From an uncultured Oscillospiraceae bacterium (GTDB lineage: Bacteria; Bacillota; Clostridia; Oscillospirales; Oscillospiraceae), in NCBI GenBank assembly GCA_944387635.1, contig CALXFT010000015.1, positions 1-41,151 of the forward strand: a stretch of DNA of 41,151 nt, in the 5' to 3' direction. Below the pieces are notes generated by a model. It did not search any database and was not told the DNA's origin. It saw only the letters and a program-made list of their open reading frames with translations. The position numbers and the translations under genes were made by a program. Shown one piece after another: positions 26,690 to 32,816 of the stretch. Numbering within the stretch: the first letter of the stretch is position 1; every line of letters begins with the position of its first letter.

Positions 26690-27337
26690 ATGCTGGAAAA
26701 GGAAAAACTGAAATTTGACGACCGGGGCCTGATCCCCGCCGTGGTCATGGACGACGAGACCGGGGACCTGCTGACCCTGGCGTACATGAACCGGGAGAGC
26801 CTGGACATCTCCCTGGAGAAGGGGCTGACCTGCTTCTGGAGCCGGTCCAGGCAGGAACTGTGGCTGAAGGGGGAGACCAGCGGCAACTACCAGCACATCG
26901 TCTCCATCACCGCCGACTGCGACTGCGACGCCCTGGAGGTTCGGGTGAAGAAGGACGGACCGGCCTGCCACCTGGGGACCGACTCCTGCTTTACGAACCC
27001 GGTCATGGGGCGCAAGCGGGAGAAGTTCCAGCTGGAGGGCCTGTATCAGCTGCTCCTGGACCGGAAGAAGACCCTCCCCCAGGGCTCCTACACCACCTAC
27101 CTGTTCCAGAAGGGCCTGGACAAGATCCTGAAGAAGGTGGGCGAGGAGAGCACGGAGGTCATCATTGCCGGCAAGGCCCGGGACCGGGCGGAGACGGTGT
27201 ACGAGATCGCGGACCTGTGCTACCATGTGCTGGTGCTCATGGCGGAGCTGGGCATCGAGCCTGCCGAAATCCGCCGGGAGCTGGAAAGCCGCCACGTCAT
27301 TGACCACAAGGTCAAGCAGGAGAAGATGACGAAATAG
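26690..27337 (+). CDS. hisI: Bifunctional PRA-CH / PRA-PH (HisIE)
   Basis: This 215-residue fusion performs steps two and three of the pathway. The N-terminal HisI cyclohydrolase (1 to about 105) has YMNRESLDISLEKG, FWSRSRQELWLKGETSGN, the metal site ADCDCDALE and GPACHLG. The C-terminal HisE pyrophosphohydrolase (about 115-205) has KGLDKILKKVGEESTEVIIAGK and EIADLCYHVLVLM. It is the last gene of the operon. A hairpin that looks like a damaged terminator follows 48 bp later. Confidence 0.96.
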   Translation: MLEKEKLKFDDRGLIPAVVMDDETGDLLTLAYMNRESLDISLEKGLTCFWSRSRQELWLKGETSGNYQHIVSITADCDCDALEVRVKKDGPACHLGTDSCFTNPVMGRKREKFQLEGLYQLLLDRKKTLPQGSYTTYLFQKGLDKILKKVGEESTEVIIAGKARDRAETVYEIADLCYHVLVLMAELGIEPAEIRRELESRHVIDHKVKQEKMTK

Positions 27338-27379
27338 AGAAATGCCCTCCGGCCGCCCAATGGGGGGATAGCGAATCAG

Positions 27380-27412
27380 AAAAATCCCGCCTGCGGCATC
27401 TGCCAGGCGGGA
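27380..27412 (-). terminator. Hairpin after the his operon, U-tract on one side only
   Basis: TCCCGCCTG (27385-27393) pairs perfectly with CAGGCGGGA (27404-27412). On the minus strand it is followed by TTTTTC (27380-27384), so it can act as a terminator in that direction. On the plus strand, where the his operon would need a U-tract, the stem runs directly into the truncated GNAT sequence (GAATG). It may be a once bidirectional his terminator whose T-tract was deleted (inference). Confidence 0.65.
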
Positions 27413-27720
27413 GAATGTATGTTGCCATGGTTGACGGTCAAATTGCCGGATGCGTGGCCCTGGCAAGGACGGATGACGATTACTGCGAAATCAAAAGGCT
27501 GTACGTCAGACCGGAATTCCGGGGCCGGCACATAAGCCGGATATTGCGCGACAGGGTCATAGGGGACGCCAGGGCGATCGGATACCAATATATGCGCCTG
27601 GATACCTTTCCGTTTATGAAGGACGCGATCCGGCTGTATGAGAAATACGGATTTGCCTGCATTCCGAGATATAACGATAATCTCGCTGAAAACGCCGTGT
27701 TTATGCAGCTGGCCCTGTGA
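27403..27720 (+). pseudogene. GNAT acetyltransferase, N-terminal part missing
   Basis: The frame reads LPGGRMYVAMVDGQIAGCVA, then the GNAT core EIKRLYVRPEFRGRHISRIL and the tail LDTFPFMKDAIRLYEKYGF. Relatives of this type are about 150-165 residues and have some 60 residues before this point, including a longer stretch after LPG. Here only about 101 residues remain from the first ATG (27415), which has no proper ribosome site (GGGAGA directly abutting). The upstream codons back to the his hairpin are open but unlike the family. It is best read as a 5'-deleted gene, joined to the his terminator stem. Confidence 0.7.
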
Positions 27721-27797
27721 AGGCGCGCGGAGCGGCGTCGGGGCCTGTCCGCGGCTGCCCGGTCAGGGTGTATCCGTATCACATGACCGGGAAATGG

Positions 27798-27827
27798 AAA
27801 GGGGCATGGCCGAAGCCATGCCCCTTT
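27798..27827. terminator. Convergent terminator hairpin between his/GNAT and MATE
   Basis: AAAGGGGCATGGC and GCCATGCCCCTTT form a perfect 13-bp stem. On the minus strand the loop is the very stable C(UUCG)G tetraloop, followed by CCCCTTTCCATTTCCC; on the plus strand CCCCTTTCGCG follows. The U-tracts are short and partly in the stem. It can serve both converging units. The sequence is closely related to the hairpin at 31333-31362. The remaining bases from 27828 to 27980 hold only minor inverted repeats (for example CCTGCC/GGCAGG) and no gene that I can support. Confidence 0.7.
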
Positions 27828-27980
27828 CGCGTAATACGAAATTTCTTTGCCTCCTGCCGGTTTTGGCAGGGGGCTGCCCTTACCGGCAAAGCGCTGATGA
27901 AACCGGCAAAAACGGATGCCGAAGGTTCAGAAATTGGAGGAAACCCGCACTGGGCCGAAGGCGGCGGACTCGGAGATTCC

Positions 27981-29345
27981 CTAGGCGGGAAGGCGGTCGG
28001 CGTGGACCTGGCGGCGGTAGACGATCAGCAGGGCCGCCATCTGGCACAGGAAGGTCAGGCTCCAGGAAATGGCGTAGGACAGATACAGACACTGGGGGGT
28101 GTGGAACTGAGGGATCTGGAAGATGGTGTAGATCCAGCCGATCCGGAAGCCGCAGACGCCCAGCACGGAGATCACCATGGGGATGAAGGAGGCGCCCAGA
28201 CCCCGGAGGGCGCCGGTGGACACGTCCATAAGGCCGCACAGGAAGTAGGGCAGACAGATATAGGCCAGCCGGATCATGCCGTAGCCGATGGCCTCGGCGG
28301 AGTCGGTGATGTAGATGGACAGCAGCTGAGGACCGAAGGCCCAGGCCAAGGCTCCGGTGGCAATGCCCACCACCGTGACGCTGGCCAGGCAGATCCACAG
28401 AATCCGGTAGACCCGCTTGTACTGCCGGGCGCCGGCGTTTTGGCCGATGAAGTTCACGGCGGTCTGGTGGAAGGCGTTCAGGCACACGTAGACGAAGCCC
28501 TCGATGTTGGCGGCGGCGGCGTTGCCGGACATGAACACCTGGCCGAAGGAGTTGACCGAGGACTGGATCATCACGTTGGAGATGGAGAACAGGGAACTCT
28601 GGATTCCGGCGGGCAGGCCGATGCGGATCATCTTGGTCAGCTGGATCTTGTGGAAGCCCATATGGGACAGGATCAGCTTGCAGGCGTCGCCGCGCCGCAT
28701 GAGGCTGATGACCACCAGCACGGCGGAGACGGCCTGAGAAATGGTGGTGGCCAGGGCCACGCCGGCCACGTTCATGTGGAATACCGTGACGAAAAACACA
28801 TTGAGCAGCACGTTCAGGATGCCGGCAACGAACAGGAAGACCAGAGGGCTCTTGGTATCTCCCGCGGCCCGGAGAATGGAGGCGCAGAAGTTATAGACCA
28901 TGGTGAAGGTGACGCCGGCGAAGTAGATCTTCATATACACCGCCGACAGGGGCAACACGTCCTCCGGAGTACCCATCATCCGCAGGAAGGTCTCGGAGAG
29001 GCAGACGCCCAGGACGGTCAGAATCACACCGCTGACGATGGCCATAGGCAGGGCGGTGTGGACCGTGTTGTGCACGGCCTGCTCCTCCTGGCTGCCCAGA
29101 CCGTGGGCCACGCAGACGCCCGCGCCCACGCTCAGTCCGATGAAGAAGTTGACCAGCAGGTTGGTGATGGAGCCTGTAGCGCCAACGGCGGCCACGGAGA
29201 TGCTGCCGCAGAACCGGCCCACCACGATCAGATCCGCGGCGTTGAACAGCAGCTGCAGCAGGCTGGTCAGAATGATGGGGATTGTGTAGACCACGATGTT
29301 CTTCAGCAAGGGACCACGAAGCATGGCCTGGCTTGTGCTTTTCAA
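27981..29345 (-). CDS. MATE family efflux transporter
   Basis: This 454-residue protein has the twelve-helix pattern and duplicated halves of MATE exporters: FNAADLIVVGRFCG and AVGATGSITNLLVNFFIGLSVGAG in the first half, and FSISNVMIQSSVNSFG with NIEGFVYVCLNAFHQTAVNFIGQN in the second. Such proteins expel drugs or metabolites against Na+ or H+; the substrate is unknown. The first codon is a TTG at 29345 with AAAGGG 10 nt upstream; an ATG seven codons later lacks a ribosome site. It has its own promoter and leader hairpin and shares the terminator at 27798. Confidence 0.92.
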   Translation of the reverse strand: MKSTSQAMLRGPLLKNIVVYTIPIILTSLLQLLFNAADLIVVGRFCGSISVAAVGATGSITNLLVNFFIGLSVGAGVCVAHGLGSQEEQAVHNTVHTALPMAIVSGVILTVLGVCLSETFLRMMGTPEDVLPLSAVYMKIYFAGVTFTMVYNFCASILRAAGDTKSPLVFLFVAGILNVLLNVFFVTVFHMNVAGVALATTISQAVSAVLVVISLMRRGDACKLILSHMGFHKIQLTKMIRIGLPAGIQSSLFSISNVMIQSSVNSFGQVFMSGNAAAANIEGFVYVCLNAFHQTAVNFIGQNAGARQYKRVYRILWICLASVTVVGIATGALAWAFGPQLLSIYITDSAEAIGYGMIRLAYICLPYFLCGLMDVSTGALRGLGASFIPMVISVLGVCGFRIGWIYTIFQIPQFHTPQCLYLSYAISWSLTFLCQMAALLIVYRRQVHADRLPA

Positions 29346-29361
29346 AGACGATGCACCCTTT

Positions 29362-29424
29362 CCAAAAATATTTTCGCGTTAAGGAGGCTCTGCCCGCGCA
29401 AGGCTGGCAGAGCCAAAAATATTT
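29362..29424 (-). other. Leader hairpin flanked by a 12-bp direct repeat
   Basis: GGCTCTGCC (29386-29394) pairs with GGCAGAGCC (29406-29414) in the MATE leader. The hairpin is flanked by two copies of CCAAAAATATTT (29362-29373 and 29413-29424), 51 bp apart. No U-tract directly follows. It could be a translational or stability element; the function is unknown. Confidence 0.4.
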
Positions 29425-29433
29425 CCGGATCCT

Positions 29434-29461
29434 ATTATAGTACGGTTTTGGAAAAGCGCAA
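29434..29461 (-). promoter_or_regulatory. Promoter of the MATE gene
   Basis: TATAAT (29434-29439) is perfect; TTGCGC (29456-29461) lies 16 bp upstream as the -35 box. About 90 bp of leader follow to the TTG start. The promoter lies directly after the queT gene on the same strand. Confidence 0.6.
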
Positions 29462-29490
29462 GCCCCGGAATACAAAAATGGCGAAATCCG

Positions 29491-30000
29491 TCAGATGCCA
29501 AACAGACGCGGGCCCAAACCCCGCTTTTTCAGGGCATAATATACAACGGCGCCGGGAACCAGCAGAACGGCCAGCTCGCCCAGGGCCACATAGAAGGCGT
29601 TGAGCCAGAAGCCGCCGCCGACGTACACAGACAGCTCCCAGCCCACCAGCACGGCGTTGGTCAGGGCGGGCATGAGCATGCCGGCCAGGGGATACCCCTT
29701 CACCGTGAGCTTCCGGGTCATCCACATGAACTGGGCGGCCAGCAGAGTGGCCAGGGTGCCAACCAGGAAGTCCAGGGGCAGGGTGGCGGAGTAGGTCAGG
29801 TTAAAGACCAGGCAGCCCAGGGCCAGCCCGGGTACGGCGGCGGGAGTAAAGAAGGCCAGTACGCACAGGGCCTCAGACATGCGCATCTGGATCATCCAGG
29901 TGGCGGAGCCGGGAAGGAGCAGGTTCTGCAGATGGGTCAGCGCCGCGTACAGGGCGGCGATGATGGCGGCGTGGGTGAGAAAACGGGTGTGGTTTTTCAT
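29491..30000 (-). CDS. queT: QueT family queuosine-precursor transporter
   Basis: This 169-residue membrane protein of about five or six helices matches QueT, a substrate-binding (S) component of an ECF-type importer for queuosine precursors. Visible are FLTHAAIIAALYAALTHL, MRMSEALCVLAFFTPAAVPGL, GCLVFNLTY and LDFLVGTLATLLAAQ. AAGGAG lies 9 nt before the ATG at 30000. A longer frame upstream runs through the riboswitch terminators and is rejected. The preQ1 riboswitch in its leader supports both the family and the substrate class. No ECF energising genes are nearby; they are usually encoded elsewhere and shared. Confidence 0.92.
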   Translation of the reverse strand: MKNHTRFLTHAAIIAALYAALTHLQNLLLPGSATWMIQMRMSEALCVLAFFTPAAVPGLALGCLVFNLTYSATLPLDFLVGTLATLLAAQFMWMTRKLTVKGYPLAGMLMPALTNAVLVGWELSVYVGGGFWLNAFYVALGELAVLLVPGAVVYYALKKRGLGPRLFGI

Positions 30001-30016
30001 GGGAAAATTCTCCTTA

Positions 30017-30075
30017 AAACAGAAAATGGGCGCAGTTCGCGCCCATAACAAAACAAAACGGGCGCAAAAGCGCCC
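30017..30075 (-). terminator. Tandem terminators in the queT leader
   Basis: Two hairpins follow the preQ1 aptamer. The first (30060-30075) is GGGCGC-TTTT-GCGCCC followed by GTTTTGTTTTG. The second (30026-30046) is ATGGGCGC-GAACT-GCGCCCAT followed by TTTCTGTTTT. Both share the GGGCGC/GCGCCC stem, so the arms can also pair crosswise. The queT ribosome site begins directly after the second. They form the expression platform of the riboswitch (inference). Confidence 0.8.
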
Positions 30076-30083
30076 ATCCAAAG

Positions 30084-30126
30084 TCCCTAGTTTTGTTTAC
30101 CGACAGGATGGTCACGAACTGTCCTA
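30084..30126 (-). promoter_or_regulatory. PreQ1-I riboswitch aptamer
   Basis: The minus strand reads AGGACAG, a loop beginning TTCGTGACC, CTGTC and then the A-rich tail GGTAAACAAAACTAGGGA. The GACAG/CTGTC stem, the TTCG..ACC loop and the ACAAAACTAGG tail match the preQ1-I layout, closest to the Thermoanaerobacter tengcongensis form as I remember it. PreQ1 binding should form the loop-tail pseudoknot. Position before a queuosine-precursor transporter supports the call. Confidence 0.85.
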
Positions 30127-30141
30127 TGAAGTTACCGGATG

Positions 30142-30170
30142 ATTATACTCCACCAGGGACCGTTTGTCAA
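30142..30170 (-). promoter_or_regulatory. Consensus promoter of queT
   Basis: TTGACA (30165-30170) and TATAAT (30142-30147) are both perfect and exactly 17 bp apart, the same design as the ilv/leu promoter. The transcript should start about 10 bases before the preQ1 aptamer. Confidence 0.9.
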
Positions 30171-30196
30171 TGGCCGCTGCCCCGCGAATCGCGGCG

Positions 30197-30234
30197 AAAA
30201 GCGGGTAAGAGGGAAAATCTTCTTGCCCGCTTTT
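30197..30234. terminator. Bidirectional terminator upstream of the queT promoter
   Basis: AAAAGCGGG (30197-30205) pairs with CCCGCTTTT (30226-30234). Both strands have a T-run after the stem: TTTTT on the plus strand, TTTTC on the minus strand. On the minus strand it lies about 60 bp after the stop of the kinase-like fragment and just before the queT promoter. Confidence 0.7.
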
Positions 30235-30293
30235 TCTCCGGCGCTCCCGGCATGGGCAAAAACCGGAACCATAACGAAACACAGCCGTCAGGT

Positions 30294-30740
30294 TCAGATT
30301 AGAAATTCACCTAAGGCGGGGATGATTTTCTTGATTTCCGTATGGGTGGTGTTGATGCATAAATCATAGTTGGCTTTATCGCCCCAGTTTTGTTCTGTGT
30401 AGAATTGGTAATAACGCGCCCTTTTCTTATCGATCGCTATAATCTTTTGCTGCAGCGCTTTGTCTGTCATCGCTGCCGCGTCCGCGCCTTTTTCCCGGCA
30501 GCGCGTAATTTTGGAACGCATATCTGCATATATAAACAGACGAAAAGGTTTCAGATCCCGCAAAATGTAGTCCGCGCATCGGCCTACAATCACGCAATCC
30601 GATCGCTCTGCCGCTTCCTGTATCATGCTGCTCTCCTGAATATAAAAGCTTAGATTTTTTGTAACTACGTGATTTGTCGGAAGGCCAAACGCGCGGGCCG
30701 TTGTAATTGGGAGCAGCGGAAGCGGGCGTTCTGCTGCCAT
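30294..30740 (-). pseudogene. Cytidylate kinase-like (AAA_26) protein, 3' fragment
   Basis: The frame encodes the last two thirds of a cytidylate kinase-like protein: SDCVIVGRCADYILRD (about 47-62), FRLFIYADMRSKITRC, KKRARYYQFYTEQNWGDKANYDLCINT. Such proteins are about 200 residues and begin with a P-loop (ITIGREFGSGG type). That part is missing here, so ATP binding is lost. Upstream sequence is instead the start of an unrelated membrane-protein gene (30737-30832). Its base composition is clearly lower in GC than the neighbouring housekeeping genes, suggesting foreign origin. Confidence 0.75.
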
Positions 30741-30832
30741 ATAGCCTGAAGCAGCATCTGCTGCGCAATAGCGGACGGATTTAAACTGTCAAAAAAACTT
30801 GCTGTTAACGTGGTACCGAATAAAAGCCACAT
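30737..30832 (-). pseudogene. Membrane protein start fragment (GAP/Sap-like)
   Basis: AAGGAG stands 9 nt before an ATG at 30832, and the 32 codons read MWLLFGTTLTASFFDSLNPS followed by AIAQQMLLQAIW. This resembles the first helix of a LysE-superfamily/GAP-type membrane protein as I remember it. The family sequence then stops abruptly and the kinase-like fragment begins in another frame, so two genes were joined by a deletion. The good ribosome site suggests it was once a translated gene start. Confidence 0.55.
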
Positions 30833-30859
30833 ATTTTTTCACTCCTTATAAATATAAGC

Positions 30860-30886
30860 AGGCCAGCGTTTGAGTAACGCTGGCCT
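30860..30886. repeat. Perfect 11-bp stem hairpin in a leader
   Basis: AGGCCAGCGTT (30860-30870) pairs perfectly with AACGCTGGCCT (30876-30886) around a 5-nt loop. On the minus strand it precedes the AAGGAG of the membrane-protein fragment by about 10 bp. There is no U-tract after it. It may be a leader regulatory hairpin of the lost gene. Confidence 0.45.
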
Positions 30887-30921
30887 ACTACACAATAAAA
30901 TGAAACCCCGGCGGGCTGATT

Positions 30922-31053
30922 TTACGGTTTATTCTGTTGCCTTTTTGCTTTTACAAGTTCTATCTCCTCTTTTCCCGTTACATGGCCATTGCCATTTCCG
31001 GCATTCAAAGAGGCTTCCACCGGCGGCACGGTGATTTTTTTGCCTCGTTGAAT
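30922..31053 (-). other. Short open frame, possible coding remnant
   Basis: After a TGA at 31054-31056 the minus strand stays open for 43 codons (GKKITVPPVEASLNAGNGNG and on, ending in a lysine/glutamine-rich tail) to a TAA at 30922-30924. The composition looks protein-like, and it could be the C-terminal tail of a larger lost protein. I do not recognise the family. A GTG at 31029 has no clear ribosome site. Confidence 0.25.
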
Positions 31054-31070
31054 TCATGCACCCCGATAAA

Positions 31071-31122
31071 AAACGCTTATTTTTACTCCTTCAATGGCCT
31101 AACGGAGCAAAAATAAGCGTTT
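31071..31122. repeat. Long perfect hairpin in low-GC region
   Basis: AAACGCTTATTTTT (31071-31084) pairs with AAAAATAAGCGTTT (31109-31122); inside, CTCC and GGAG also pair. On the minus strand the stem ends in GCGTTTTTTATCG, a U-tract, so it can be a terminator; on that strand GAAGGAG, a ribosome-site-like motif, is held in the stem. It could be a terminator, an attenuator or a small palindromic element. No complete gene adjoins it. Confidence 0.5.
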
Positions 31123-31185
31123 CTCGGCAGAAATATGGTTTCGATTATCATATCACAAGCTGAATGGCAAGTCGATCATTTTTTG

Positions 31186-31296
31186 ATCGGCTTTAAACAA
31201 CAGAAATTGCAGAGAAAACGTACCGGCTCAGAAACCTGCGCGCCCTTGGCTCGCCCCTTGGGGTGCAGACTGACGCAAGCTGATAAGCATTAAAAT
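31186..31296 (+). repeat. Dispersed intergenic repeat, copy 2
   Basis: 31186-31241 matches 406-461 at 50 of 56 bases. The right flank has GATAAGCATTAAAAT (31282-31296), the exact reverse complement of the left flank of copy 1. Between them, CCTTGGCTCGCCCCTTGGGG (about 31244-31263) is the inverted form of a block in copy 1. This copy lies between the low-GC wreckage zone and the M18 aminopeptidase terminator. Confidence 0.7.
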
Positions 31297-31332
31297 TTAT
31301 AATTTCAATCAAGAAACAGTCTGAAACAGGCC

Positions 31333-31362
31333 GAAACGGCATAGCCGAAGCTATGCCGTTTC
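31333..31362 (-). terminator. Terminator after the M18 aminopeptidase gene
   Basis: GAAACGGCATAGC pairs perfectly with GCTATGCCGTTTC; on the minus strand the loop is C(UUCG)G. The bases beyond read GGCCTGTTTCAGACTGTTTC, spaced T-clusters rather than one U-tract. It lies 43 bp after the M18 stop and is a sequence relative of the hairpin at 27798-27827, with paired substitutions. Confidence 0.7.
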
Positions 31363-31404
31363 CTGAAAAACTTATGGAGCAGGCCCTGAAGGCCGCGGTT
31401 TTGA

Positions 31405-32790
31405 TTATGCCAGGTAGATGGCCTTGCAGGCCAGCATGGTCTCGTAGCAGTCCAGCTTGGACACCAGCTCCATGGGTGCGTGCATGCTCAGCACCGGCAC
31501 GCCGGCGTCCACGGTGACGATGTTCCGGTTGGCCATGTAGGCCGCCACGGTGCCGCCGCCGCCCTGGTCCACCTTGCCCAGGGTCGCCAGCTGCCAGATG
31601 ACGCCGGCCTTGTCCAGGGTGGAACGGACGTGGCCCATGGCCTCGGCGGAGGCGTCGGAGGCGCCGCCCTTGCCACGGGAGCCGGTGTACTTGCAGATGG
31701 CAACACCGTAGTTTACGAAGGCGTTGTTCCGCTTGTCACAGGTCTCGGGGAAGTTGGGGTCGAAGGCGTTGGACACGTCGGCGGACAGGCAGAAGGAGGC
31801 GGCGAAGCAGTCGGAGAGCTTCACGCCCTGGGCGTCGCACAGGGCGCCCATGAAGTGCTCAAAGTAATGGCTCTGCATGCCGCTGACGCCTACGGAGCCG
31901 ATCTCCTCCTTGTCCGCCAGAACGCACACGGCGGTCTTCTCCGGGGTCTCCAGGGCGAACAGGGCCTCCAGCTCGGCATAGGCGCAGACCCGGTCGTCGT
32001 GGCCGTAGGCGCCGATGAGGCTCCGGTCCAGGCCCACCTCCCGGCTCTTCCCGGCGGGGACCGCCACCAGCTCGGCGGACTGGAAGTCGGATTCGATGAG
32101 GCCGTATTTCTCGTTGAGCAGCTGCATGACGTGCAGCTTCACCAGGTCGGAGCCCTCGCCCGACAGGGGAGCGGTACCCAGGATCACGTTGAGCTGTTCG
32201 CCCTCGATGCCCTTGGCCAGAGGCTTCTGCATCTGATCGGCGGCCAGGTGGGGCAGCAGGTCGGAGACCATGAGCACCGGGTCCGCCGGGTCCTCGCCGA
32301 TGTGGACGCAGATCAGGCTGCCGTCCTTGCGGTACACCGTGCCGTGGAGGGCCAGGGGAATGGTGGGCCACTGGTACTTTTTGATGCCGCCGTAGTAGTG
32401 GGTCTTAAAGTAGGCGATCTCAGTGTCCTCGTACAGGGGGGTGGGCTTGATATCCAGCCGGGGGGAGTCCACGTGGGCGGCGCAGATGTTGGCGCCCTCG
32501 CTCAGGGGCTTGGCGCCCACCACGGCCAGGGCAATGGCCTTGCCGCGGTTGTTGTAGTAGATCTTGTCGCCGGGCTTGGCATCCATGCCGGGGATGAAGG
32601 GCTGAAAGCCCCGCTTCTCGGCCTCCCGGACGGCCCAGGCGGTGGCCTCCCGCTCGGTTTTGGCCTGGTCCAGGAAGTCCATGTACCGGCGGCAGTAGGC
32701 GTTCATTTCCGCGGTCTGGTCCTCGGTCAGCCGGGTCAGGCCGTTGACAGGCTTCATCAGCAGTTGTTCGCGCAGTTCTTCGGTGGTCAT
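31405..32790 (-). CDS. M18 family aminopeptidase
   Basis: This 461-residue zinc enzyme removes N-terminal, often acidic, residues from peptides. Motifs in order are AAHVDSPRLDIKP (first metal His, about 105), GAYGHDDRVCAY (bridging Asp), the catalytic glutamates in ADKEEIGSVG, the later VSNAFDPNFPE, and SMHAPMELVSKLD (last metal His). The length is typical of the bacterial group. GGAG lies about 10 nt before the ATG. It is the last gene of the trmL-pgk-tpiA-tsaC-coaE string, 26 bp after coaE. Confidence 0.94.
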   Translation of the reverse strand: MTTEELREQLLMKPVNGLTRLTEDQTAEMNAYCRRYMDFLDQAKTEREATAWAVREAEKRGFQPFIPGMDAKPGDKIYYNNRGKAIALAVVGAKPLSEGANICAAHVDSPRLDIKPTPLYEDTEIAYFKTHYYGGIKKYQWPTIPLALHGTVYRKDGSLICVHIGEDPADPVLMVSDLLPHLAADQMQKPLAKGIEGEQLNVILGTAPLSGEGSDLVKLHVMQLLNEKYGLIESDFQSAELVAVPAGKSREVGLDRSLIGAYGHDDRVCAYAELEALFALETPEKTAVCVLADKEEIGSVGVSGMQSHYFEHFMGALCDAQGVKLSDCFAASFCLSADVSNAFDPNFPETCDKRNNAFVNYGVAICKYTGSRGKGGASDASAEAMGHVRSTLDKAGVIWQLATLGKVDQGGGGTVAAYMANRNIVTVDAGVPVLSMHAPMELVSKLDCYETMLACKAIYLA

Positions 32791-32816
32791 AAGCGGAATT
32801 CTCCTATCTATCTATA

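Noticed and set aside
27415..27720. The 101-codon GNAT frame as an intact gene
   Set aside because: It lacks about 60 N-terminal residues of its family and a usable ribosome site, and it abuts a terminator stem.
27717..29603. A 628-codon plus-strand frame over the MATE gene
   Set aside because: The minus strand encodes a clear MATE exporter; the plus frame is repetitive Gly/His/Asp and begins in the terminator region.
30001..30081. N-terminal extension of queT
   Set aside because: The extension translates through the two leader terminators, and the ribosome site AAGGAG belongs to the ATG at 30000.
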